5,830 bases of DNA from an uncultured Bacteroidales bacterium (GCA_937892255.1 CALAUL010000072.1:1-5830), one strand, 5' to 3'. Positions 1 through 5,787 are shown, counted from the first letter of the stretch. A program made the numbers and translations. Notes: generated by a model not told the origin, from the letters alone.

Positions 1-7
1 AAACACC

Positions 8-1300
8 GTGGATATATTCGACAAAATTGACCAGACCCAAGGCGGTTCTATTGGTAAATATCAGAAGATGGCGCATGGTTACTTTGCGTTCCCGAAACTT
101 GAAGGCGAAATAGGCCCACACATGCGTTTCCGTGGAAAAGAAGTACTCAACTGGAGTTTGAACAACTACCTCGGCTTAGCCAACGACCCTGAAGTTCGTA
201 AAGCAGACGCCGAAGGTGCAGCAGAATGGGGTATGGCTTACCCTATGGGCGCACGCATGATGTCAGGACAAACTTCTAAGCACGAAGAACTCGAAGAGCG
301 TCTTGCTAAATTCGTTGGCAAGGAAGACGCATTCCTTATCAACTTCGGCTATCAAGCTATGGTGTCAATCATCGACACTATGTGCTCTCGTTTCGACGTT
401 ATTGTTTACGACTCTGAATCTCACGCTTGTATCATGGATGGTATCTTCCTCCATAAGTCAAAAGGTGGCAAGAGCTTCGTATTCCCTCATAACGATATCG
501 AAAACTGCCGCAAGAAACTCCAAATGGCACAAAGCTACATCGACAAGCAGGAACACAAAGGCGGTATCCTCGTCATTACTGAAGGTGTCTTCGGTATGGC
601 AGGCGACCTCGGTGCCCTCGACAAAATCGTAGCTCTTAAGAAAGAATTCAACTTCCGTATCCTCGTTGATGACGCTCATGGCTTCGGCACAATGGGCCCT
701 AACGGTCGCGGTACAGCCGAACACTTCGGCGTAATGGACGAGATAGACCTCGCATTTGGTACTTTCGCAAAGGCCATGGCAGGTATCGGTGGTTTCATCG
801 CTTCAACAGAGAAAGTAGTTAACTTCCTCCGTTACAACATGCGTTCTCAAATGTTCGCTAAATCTCTCCCTATGCCAATGGTAGTAGGAGCTCTTAAGCG
901 TATGGACCTCATAGAGTCTAAACCAGAGTATCGTGAGAAACTCTGGACCATAGCAAATGCTCTTCAGAAAGGTTTCGTAGAAAACGGTTTCGACATCGGT
1001 TGCACTCAGTCTCCTGTAACACCTGTATACTTCAAGTGTGCAGACTTGGCAGATGAAGAGGCATCTCTCCTTGAGGCTCTCAACATGATTGTTGACCTTC
1101 GCGAGAACTATGGCATATTCTGCTCTATCGTGAAGTACCCTGTAGTACCACGCGGAACTATCATGCTCCGTGTAATACCGACAGCAGCACACACCATGGA
1201 AGACGTAGAATACACAATCAAAACATTCTGCGAATTGAAGCACAAGCTCGAATCAGGAGAATACGCAAACATGCCTGCTCCTAACGTTTTCGGTAACTAA
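8..1300 (+). CDS. PLP-dependent alpha-oxoamine synthase family enzyme (serine palmitoyltransferase / KBL-like, substrate unresolved)
   Basis: This is a fold-type I PLP enzyme that would join an amino acid to an acyl thioester with loss of CO2, in the cytosol. Seen in the 430-residue protein: NNYLGL at 52-57; a glycine-bearing FGY at 113-115; SHA at 138-140, whose His should stack on the cofactor; EGVFGMAGD at 192-200; DDAHGFG at 221-227, where D221 and H224 should contact the pyridine N and O3'; and GTFAKAM at 251-257 with K255 as the Schiff-base lysine. It is longer than the usual 395-400 residues, with extra sequence near 165-186 and 344-356. From memory it matches a Bacteroidota subfamily of about 420 residues that is distinct from the characterised Bacteroides sphingolipid enzyme. 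A sphingolipid or sulfonolipid role is inference. The start is GTG at position 8; MDIFDKI fits the usual N-terminus, but only 7 upstream bases are visible. The codon choice (many CTC, ATC and TTC) suggests high expression. A strong terminator follows. Confidence 0.9.
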   Translation: MDIFDKIDQTQGGSIGKYQKMAHGYFAFPKLEGEIGPHMRFRGKEVLNWSLNNYLGLANDPEVRKADAEGAAEWGMAYPMGARMMSGQTSKHEELEERLAKFVGKEDAFLINFGYQAMVSIIDTMCSRFDVIVYDSESHACIMDGIFLHKSKGGKSFVFPHNDIENCRKKLQMAQSYIDKQEHKGGILVITEGVFGMAGDLGALDKIVALKKEFNFRILVDDAHGFGTMGPNGRGTAEHFGVMDEIDLAFGTFAKAMAGIGGFIASTEKVVNFLRYNMRSQMFAKSLPMPMVVGALKRMDLIESKPEYREKLWTIANALQKGFVENGFDIGCTQSPVTPVYFKCADLADEEASLLEALNMIVDLRENYGIFCSIVKYPVVPRGTIMLRVIPTAAHTMEDVEYTIKTFCELKHKLESGEYANMPAPNVFGN

Positions 1301-1329
1301 TTGTGACAAGACATCACAAGTCATGATAC

Positions 1330-1362
1330 GACGTCTCACCACTGTGGTGAGACGTCTTTTTT
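1330..1362 (+). terminator. Rho-independent terminator of the PLP enzyme gene
   Basis: A perfect 12-bp stem (GACGTCTCACCA at 1330-1341 with TGGTGAGACGTC at 1345-1356) closes a CTG loop and runs straight into six T residues (1357-1362). There is no A tract on the 5' side, so it works for the plus strand only. It lies 29 bases after the stop codon and separates this gene from the next unit. Confidence 0.95.
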
Positions 1363-1525
1363 ACATTCCGTCTCTCATATAAACCCTTAATCAGGCAAAA
1401 TCCCAACAAAAAATCGGTACACACAAAAAAAACAAACTCCTTATTTCTTCCCAAAATTCAAACAACTCATTCTCTCACAAATACGACAAATAGACCACCA
1501 TAACGACACGCCGACTTCTCAGTAG

Positions 1526-1547
1526 CGTCACCGTAACGCCACCGTAG
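1526..1547. repeat. Tandem 11-base direct repeat with CACCGTA core
   Basis: Two adjacent 11-mers, CGTCACCGTAA (1526-1536) and CGCCACCGTAG (1537-1547), match at 9 of 11 positions. The period is about one helical turn, so both copies face the same side of the DNA. It is the most GC-rich stretch of an otherwise AC-rich intergenic region, roughly 300 bases upstream of the predicted transcription start of the lipoprotein unit. A protein-binding site is possible, but nothing identifies a regulator. Confidence 0.4.
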
Positions 1548-1698
1548 GTACAAAACTCAAATCCCACACCCTTCAAACTAAAAAAATGCGACTTAAAGAA
1601 CACATTATCGACTTGTCATTCCGACAAATAATACTATCAACTTCTCTCACAACAACAAACAAAACACACCTCAATACATCTTTCTTATAAAAAGAACC

Positions 1699-1729
1699 TT
1701 TCATATAATCAAAATAAACACTATATTTG
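1699..1729 (+). promoter_or_regulatory. Candidate Bacteroidota housekeeping-sigma promoter
   Basis: TATATTTG at 1722-1729 matches the Bacteroidota -7 consensus TAnnTTTG exactly. A TTTC at 1699-1702, one base off the -33 TTTG, lies 19 bases upstream, which is an acceptable spacing. Transcription would start near 1735 and leave a leader of about 130 bases before the lipoprotein start. This is an alternative or additional promoter to the sigma-54-like element nearer the gene. The region is AT-rich, so a chance match is a real possibility. Confidence 0.35.
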
Positions 1730-1763
1730 GGTACACAAAACAATTACAACTTCTACAATGTGC

Positions 1764-1783
1764 TGTTATTCAGATATATAACA
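1764..1783. promoter_or_regulatory. Inverted repeat TGTTAT-N8-ATAACA, possible regulator site
   Basis: TGTTAT (1764-1769) and ATAACA (1778-1783) are perfect inverted half-sites 8 bases apart. The dyad centre is about 70 bases upstream of the start predicted for the sigma-54-like element and about 38 bases downstream of the start predicted for the TATATTTG promoter. It could bind an activator of the first or a repressor of the second. The half-sites are AT-rich, so support is modest. Confidence 0.3.
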
Positions 1784-1817
1784 AAACAAAACTAATAACA
1801 CCTTCAAAACATTAGTT

Positions 1818-1833
1818 TGGCACGATTATTGTA
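1818..1833 (+). promoter_or_regulatory. Sigma-54 (RpoN)-like -24/-12 promoter
   Basis: The bases TGGCACGATTATTGTA match the sigma-54 consensus TGGCACG-N4-TTGCW except that the -12 GC is GT. GG at 1819-1820 and GT at 1831-1832 are separated by exactly 10 bases, as the class requires. The predicted start is near 1844, giving a 5' leader of about 24 bases that is A-rich and suited to Bacteroidota translation initiation. No other TGGCACG is seen in an intergenic part of this window. Activation would need an enhancer-binding protein, which is not encoded here. Confidence 0.5.
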
Positions 1834-1867
1834 ATATCTAAATAATAGAAACAAATATAAATTCACG

Positions 1868-3460
1868 ATGATGAAAAGAGCAATATACACAACCTCGGCA
1901 ATAAGCGCACTACTCACAATCACAAGCTGCGCTAACATGGGAATCGTAAACAGCAACGGAATGACCGATGATTTGTATTACGGAGTAACCCCAACCCTTA
2001 AAACTGCCAATGTATCGGCAGGCACTTCTATTCCGACATTGAACGAAGAGTCATACAACAAACGAGTAGCCATCTACAACTCTCAAAACGACCCTACTCA
2101 GACCGACAACCGAGATTTCAGCGGAATACAGGAAGAATATAGTGGCACTAAGAGCTACGTAATGGACGCTCTGTCTGAAACTCAGAACGCAGACTCTGTA
2201 GATTGGTCAAAGATAGAAGTAAATGACGTTGATGGCTTTTGGATTGACGGATTTTACGGAAGCGACATCGAAAGAAGTTATGCCGAACGCATGATACGAT
2301 TCTATGGTCCGTTCTCAAATCTTAGATATTACTCACCAATAGTAAGTCATGCTCGTTATTCAGGCAATTGGAACATATATTTCACCAAAGGAAATGTATA
2401 CCTCATTCCTCGCTGGTCAAACCCATTCTATGATGATTTCTTGTTTGATTCATATTTTTGGGGATGGAACAACCACACTCTTTGGAGTTTGAATCCCTAC
2501 TATGAAGATTGGCTTTGGTATGGCGGACATCACCATTGGAATACTTGGCATCCTCATTGGTTCGACGTTCACTACTACAACTTTCCTCATTGGAACTTAC
2601 ATCCACATCACGGAAAGAGCAATTTCCACTACAGACACAGAGGTTGGAATCCGTATGATGGAGGAACAACATCTGTGCGCGAACACAACAACAAAACAAA
2701 TGGTAGACATGGCAATAGCACTGTTTCTACAAGACAAAACAACACTGTCCGTGCCAGCAACCCAAGCAGTCGTACAAGCAGTTCGGGATATCGCACCAGC
2801 AACACAACAAACCGTGTTAACGTTTCGGACAGACGTGTTAGCACCTCTGGCAACCGCAACGCTGTATCTCGAACCTCTACTACGCAAAGCACCGTTAACG
2901 ATAGAAGCACAGGTAGAACAACACGCTCTTATACTCGACCATCGTCTGACTCTTACGGAGCTGCTCAGACAAGAAACAGAGCTGCCACAAACAACAATAA
3001 CTCTTCGACACAACAGAGATCTGCTATTAATGAAGAAAGAGTTCGTGTACAAAACAGCAGTAGTAACGCTTCCAACAATCCGGAAAGTTACAACTACTCA
3101 TCTGGAGAAAATTATTCACGCACAACAAATCGTTACACGCAGTCATCGTCAAGGAACAACTCGTCGAGCTACAACCGAAGTTCTTCATCAAGCAACAGCT
3201 CATACAATACAGGAAGTAGTCAAAGCTCTTCATCTTACACACCGAGCTCATCTCGCAGATCGTCTAGTTATAATTCGGGACACTCTTCTAACTCTTCAAA
3301 AAGAAGTTATTCTTCGAGTTCATCAAGAAGTAACCACTCTAGCTATACTCCTTCTCGCTCTAGCAGTAGTAGCAGTTCTTCATACAGAAGTTCATCATCA
3401 AGCGGTTCATCGAGAAGCTCGTATAGCGGTTCATCAAGATCTAGTTCAGGAAGAAGATAA
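1868..3460 (+). CDS. Predicted lipoprotein with His/Trp/Tyr-rich core and Ser/Arg-rich low-complexity tail
   Basis: The function is unknown. The 530 residues show a lipoprotein signal with lipobox ITSC and acylated Cys21. The residues after the Cys (ANMGIV) carry no acidic cluster, so a surface-export signal of the Bacteroidota type is not evident. A DDLYY motif lies at 34-38. A probably folded part spans about 110-190, including ERSYAERMIRFYGPF at 135-149. An aromatic/His core at about 196-262 has 13 His and 10 Trp, with HHHW at 221-224. An Asn/Thr/Arg/Ser linker precedes a tail (415-530) in which 64 of 116 residues are Ser, with many Arg and no Asp or Glu. Similar Bacteroidota proteins are, from memory, sometimes auto-annotated as vitellogenin-like because of the Ser tail; no homology to vitellogenin is implied. 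The start is ATG 1868 with an A-rich leader; ATG 1871 is an equal alternative. The FadL-type gene follows after 33 bases, so the two are probably co-transcribed. Confidence 0.88.
   Translation: MMKRAIYTTSAISALLTITSCANMGIVNSNGMTDDLYYGVTPTLKTANVSAGTSIPTLNEESYNKRVAIYNSQNDPTQTDNRDFSGIQEEYSGTKSYVMDALSETQNADSVDWSKIEVNDVDGFWIDGFYGSDIERSYAERMIRFYGPFSNLRYYSPIVSHARYSGNWNIYFTKGNVYLIPRWSNPFYDDFLFDSYFWGWNNHTLWSLNPYYEDWLWYGGHHHWNTWHPHWFDVHYYNFPHWNLHPHHGKSNFHYRHRGWNPYDGGTTSVREHNNKTNGRHGNSTVSTRQNNTVRASNPSSRTSSSGYRTSNTTNRVNVSDRRVSTSGNRNAVSRTSTTQSTVNDRSTGRTTRSYTRPSSDSYGAAQTRNRAATNNNNSSTQQRSAINEERVRVQNSSSNASNNPESYNYSSGENYSRTTNRYTQSSSRNNSSSYNRSSSSSNSSYNTGSSQSSSSYTPSSSRRSSSYNSGHSSNSSKRSYSSSSSRSNHSSYTPSRSSSSSSSSYRSSSSSGSSRSSYSGSSRSSSGRR
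3110..3457 (+). repeat. Region encoding the Ser/Arg low-complexity tail
   Basis: This region encodes residues 415-530, about 55% Ser with spaced Arg, Tyr, Asn and Gly. The DNA is not a simple tandem repeat: Ser is spelled with TCT, TCA, TCG, AGT and AGC in irregular order. The repetitiveness therefore exists at protein level, not as a slipping nucleotide tract. The segment is predicted to be disordered, basic and exported. Its composition also keeps other frames free of stops, which produces long spurious ORFs on both strands. Confidence 0.8.
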
Positions 3461-3493
3461 AAACACCTAATCATAACAAAAAAAACATAAGTC

Positions 3494-5026
3494 ATGAAAC
3501 AATATATATTCACATTGGCTCTCTCGTCTATAATGATAGGGACCACCGCACAAAACAATATTGACGCCACAAGATTCAACAACAACACTTATGAAGGCAC
3601 AGCTCGTTCTGTCGCCATGGGCAACGCCTTCGGAGCTTTAGGCGCAGACCTCTCCGCAGCATCTATCAATCCGGCAGGATTGGGACGTTTCCGCTCAAAT
3701 GAAATTTCAATGACCTTAGGCGTGAATATCAACAACACCAACACCAACTACTATGACTTTGAGGAAAAAGAAGACAAAATCTCTGTTCCCATCAACCATA
3801 TAGGTATGGCGTTACACTCTCACCCTCAAGCAGAAGAGATGCGTAAGTTGGCTGGGTTCACATTTGCCCTAACGTATAACAGACTTGCAGACTTCAACAC
3901 AACCGAAGTTTACCGCGACAAGTATGGCTATAATTCTCTACTCGACTACTTCTGCATGCCGGACATAGCAACTGATATTTTTTCTGGCGACTATGCCTAC
4001 AGAGCAGGACTTATTTACGATACCTTTACCGAAAACGGCTCCACAACGAATTTCACTCACAACGTATGGGAATTACCCTACGGTGATGGACAACTCGACC
4101 CAATAGCACGCGAAGACGTAAACGGAATTGGACTTGTAGACCATGCTCAAAAAATAAAGAAACGCGGTTCAAAAAACGAATTGGCGTTTGCGACAGCATG
4201 GAACATCCAAAACAAATTCTTCATAGGAGCATCAATGGGAATTCAATCTTTGAAATACAAAGAGAAAAAGACACATAAAGAAGAATACTTTGGAGTTCCA
4301 TTGAATGAAACAACTCATACCTTCACATACATAACAAATTTAAGACAAAACGGAACAGGCATAAACTTTAAATTAGGAGCAATTTTTCAGCCTATCAAAT
4401 ACGTTGCTGTTGGATTATCACTCCACACTCCAACATTCTACGCTATAGACGAAGAGTATTATGCTATTATCACAAGAGCTTGGAGCCCTGACAAATTCAT
4501 GCCAAGAGAAACCTCCAAATACAATTACAAATATCGTTCTCCAGGTCGTTTTGTAGCAAGTTTAGCAGGCTTTATAGGTCAGTACGGTATAATAAGCTTT
4601 GACTATGAACGTAGCAACTATGGCAAAAGCGTATTTAAACCAAAAGATGACGAAATAGACGATATCTTCTATGACACCAACAATATGATAGAAGACATTA
4701 TGGCAAAAACAAACTCTATACGCATAGGTGCAGAGGCTAAAATAACTTCTCAACTTTCAGTCAGAGCCGGATTTAAACATATGTCTTCTCCGACAAAAGA
4801 CGAATACCATTATGCTTACAAAAACAAATATAGAGCACTTTCCGGTGGTGTCGGATATAGATTGAATTTCTTCTACGTAGACTTAGCTTATGTCAACTCT
4901 CAGCAAGAAAATGAACATTGGGTATTACCGGACATGGGAGATCAATATATTTACGAACCCAATAATCCGGCTTCGCTAAAGTCTACCAATCACAATGTAA
5001 TACTGACAGCTGGCATAAGATTTTAA
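3494..5026 (+). CDS. FadL/OmpP1 (Toluene_X)-type outer-membrane beta-barrel transporter
   Basis: This is a probable outer-membrane channel for hydrophobic or small aromatic molecules. Bacteroidota members are often labelled hemin receptor, but that substrate is unproven. The 510-residue protein has a signal peptide with cleavage expected around A19/Q20. The FadL-type N-terminal segment follows, with ARSVAMGNAFGALG at 37-50 and INPAGLGRF at 58-66, which contains the family NPAG motif. Alternating strand-like segments run to the end, including LAFATAWNIQNKFFIGASMG (230-249), SPGRFVASLAGFIGQYG (349-365) and LSVRAGFKHM (421-430). The last strand, NVILTAGIRF, ends in Phe, as expected of a BAM-assembled barrel. 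The length is slightly above the usual 420-480. The ATG at 3494 is preceded by an A-rich leader and no Shine-Dalgarno motif. It is the second gene of the unit after the lipoprotein gene. The substrate cannot be decided from sequence alone. Confidence 0.87.
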   Translation: MKQYIFTLALSSIMIGTTAQNNIDATRFNNNTYEGTARSVAMGNAFGALGADLSAASINPAGLGRFRSNEISMTLGVNINNTNTNYYDFEEKEDKISVPINHIGMALHSHPQAEEMRKLAGFTFALTYNRLADFNTTEVYRDKYGYNSLLDYFCMPDIATDIFSGDYAYRAGLIYDTFTENGSTTNFTHNVWELPYGDGQLDPIAREDVNGIGLVDHAQKIKKRGSKNELAFATAWNIQNKFFIGASMGIQSLKYKEKKTHKEEYFGVPLNETTHTFTYITNLRQNGTGINFKLGAIFQPIKYVAVGLSLHTPTFYAIDEEYYAIITRAWSPDKFMPRETSKYNYKYRSPGRFVASLAGFIGQYGIISFDYERSNYGKSVFKPKDDEIDDIFYDTNNMIEDIMAKTNSIRIGAEAKITSQLSVRAGFKHMSSPTKDEYHYAYKNKYRALSGGVGYRLNFFYVDLAYVNSQQENEHWVLPDMGDQYIYEPNNPASLKSTNHNVILTAGIRF

Positions 5027-5034
5027 TTTGGTCC

Positions 5035-5051
5035 TGTTGAACATTTCAACA
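5035..5051 (+). other. Short 3'-UTR hairpin
   Basis: TGTTGAA (5035-5041) and TTCAACA (5045-5051) form a perfect 7-bp stem around a CAT loop, starting 9 bases after the FadL-type stop codon. No T tract follows, so it is not itself a terminator. It may protect the mRNA 3' end or be incidental. Confidence 0.35.
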
Positions 5052-5091
5052 TAAGATAGACCACCACAAAATGTGTTATGTAATTGTTAAT

Positions 5092-5129
5092 TAAAAATGG
5101 GAGTCGATGTGTATCGGCTCCCATTTTTA
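5092..5129. terminator. Bidirectional Rho-independent terminator between convergent genes
   Basis: A 17-bp stem (5092-5108 with 5113-5129) encloses a GTGT loop, with a single G-T wobble at 5104/5117. The outer part of the stem is A5 on the left and T5 on the right, so each strand reads a GC-rich hairpin followed by Ts. It serves the FadL-type gene on the plus strand and the nitroreductase gene on the minus strand, whose TAA (5130-5132) directly abuts the stem. Confidence 0.92.
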
Positions 5130-5636
5130 TTACAACCACTCAACAACATCTTCAATTGTCTTTCGCACCGTTGCTTTATGTTCTCCACTAGGTTTTCCTA
5201 TTGGCAACATCACTATCGGCTCAATATCAGAAGGCAGATTTAACGCTTGTGAGACTAACGATGTATCAAAATTACACACCCAACACGTACCCAAACCCTG
5301 TTCTACTGCCGCTAACGCTATATGCTCTGTAGCAATAGCCACATCTATATCACAATGATCCTTTCCATCAGAACCCCTATGCCAACTCTCGCTGTGATTG
5401 CCACAAACCACGATTATACACGGAGCACTCTTAAACCATTCTCTATTATAGGCCCTTTGCAACTTATCTATAATCTCTGTCTTTGTCACAACAAAGAATT
5501 TCCAAGGCTGATAATTAACCGCTGATGGAGCAAGACGAGCTGACTCTATTACTGAATACAACTGTTCTTTTGTTGGCATTTCAGGCAAATACGATCGCAC
5601 GGAATACCTTTGTTCTATTGTCTCTTTTAAAGTCAT
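5130..5636 (-). CDS. Small nitroreductase-family FMN-dependent NAD(P)H oxidoreductase
   Basis: This is a cytosolic flavoenzyme of the nitroreductase superfamily, which transfers hydride from NAD(P)H through FMN to nitro compounds, quinones or other acceptors. Its true substrate is unknown. Seen in the 168 residues: an N-terminal FMN-phosphate motif (QRYSVRSY at 9-16); APSAVNYQPWKF at 36-47 with the usual Ser, Asn and Gln; an EHIALAAVEQGLGTCW segment at 104-119; and the closing PIGKPSGEHKATVRK at 145-159, with R158 in the place of the usual phosphate-binding Arg/Lys. The length fits the compact subfamily of about 170-200 residues. ATG 5636 is chosen because homologues begin with this type of sequence, it follows an A8 leader, and a TATCTTTG promoter box lies just upstream. 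An in-frame GTG at 5711 would place that box inside the gene. It is convergent with the FadL-type gene and has no operon partner. Confidence 0.92.
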   Translation of the reverse strand: MTLKETIEQRYSVRSYLPEMPTKEQLYSVIESARLAPSAVNYQPWKFFVVTKTEIIDKLQRAYNREWFKSAPCIIVVCGNHSESWHRGSDGKDHCDIDVAIATEHIALAAVEQGLGTCWVCNFDTSLVSQALNLPSDIEPIVMLPIGKPSGEHKATVRKTIEDVVEWL

Positions 5637-5651
5637 AATCTTTTTTTTCGG

Positions 5652-5659
5652 CAAAGATA
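5652..5659 (-). promoter_or_regulatory. -7 promoter box of the nitroreductase gene
   Basis: Read on the minus strand this is TATCTTTG, an exact match to the Bacteroidota -7 consensus TAnnTTTG, 15 bases before the ATG at 5636. The -33 element is weak: TTG at 5672-5674 is only 12 bases away, and TTGC at 5683-5686 is 23 bases away. The leader would be very short and A-rich. The box supports the downstream start of the gene. Confidence 0.5.
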
Positions 5660-5741
5660 AAAAAGATTTGTCAACCATACTCGCAATAAGACATATCCAT
5701 AAAGATACCACTTAATCATAAAATCACACATAAAAATAAAA

Positions 5742-5780
5742 AAGGAGGGCTTTGCACGTTTGCAAAGCCCTTTGTTCCTT
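5742..5780 (-). terminator. Terminator of a minus-strand gene beyond the right edge
   Basis: GGGCTTTGCA (5747-5756) pairs perfectly with TGCAAAGCCC (5761-5770) around CGTT, and the arms extend with A5746-T5771. On the minus strand the hairpin is followed by a T-rich run (complement of 5730-5743), whereas on the plus strand it is followed only by TTTGTTCCTT. It therefore most likely ends a leftward transcript entering from the right, upstream of and separate from the nitroreductase promoter. Confidence 0.75.
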
Positions 5781-5787
5781 AAATCAG

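Larger units (their letters stand above)
1363..1867. other. Long G-poor intergenic / upstream regulatory region
   Basis: No convincing gene is seen on either strand in this stretch of about 500 bases. The plus strand is very poor in G: 1381-1500 contains 6 G against 35 C, and 1621-1680 contains a single G. Local structure includes an 11-base direct repeat at 1526-1547, a short inverted repeat TTGTC-N5-GACAA at 1613-1627, a TGTTAT-N8-ATAACA dyad at 1764-1783, a TAnnTTTG-type box at 1722-1729 and a sigma-54-like element at 1818-1833. The most economical reading is a regulatory region for the lipoprotein gene at 1868. A small RNA cannot be excluded. Confidence 0.6.

Noticed and set aside
458..1243. 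Minus-strand open frames opposite the PLP enzyme gene (458-724 and 803-1243) and plus frame 303-632
   Set aside because: They overlap a full-length enzyme with intact catalytic motifs; no promoter or family features support them.
1301..1319. TTGTGA-N7-TCACAA inverted repeat, resembling a CRP site
   Set aside because: It begins at the base after the stop codon, just upstream of the terminator, with a 7-base spacer instead of the 6 expected for CRP. It is better read as an incidental 3'-UTR hairpin.
1613..1627. TTGTC-N5-GACAA inverted repeat in the intergenic region
   Set aside because: The half-sites are only 5 bases, about 220 bases from the predicted start, so it is too likely to be chance to list as a site by itself.
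1787..1794. TAGTTTTG read on the minus strand, a possible leftward promoter
   Set aside because: No -33 element lies at a suitable distance, and no minus-strand gene lies downstream in the intergenic region.
2597..3052. Minus-strand open frames opposite the lipoprotein gene (also 2403-2699, 2629-2910, 3027-3251)
   Set aside because: These are antisense shadows of low-complexity coding sequence, with compositions dominated by Val, Ser, Cys and Arg and no recognisable family.
2502..3470. Long plus-strand open frame of 322 codons overlapping the lipoprotein gene
   Set aside because: It lies in another frame of the Asn/Thr/Ser-rich region, whose codons rarely create stops. It lacks a plausible signal, domain or start context, while the 530-residue frame has a lipobox and an ordered domain layout.
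5637..5711. N-terminal extension of the nitroreductase from a GTG at 5711
   Set aside because: The extra 25 residues do not resemble the family N-terminus, and the segment contains the TATCTTTG promoter box and the A8 leader. The ATG at 5636 is the better start.
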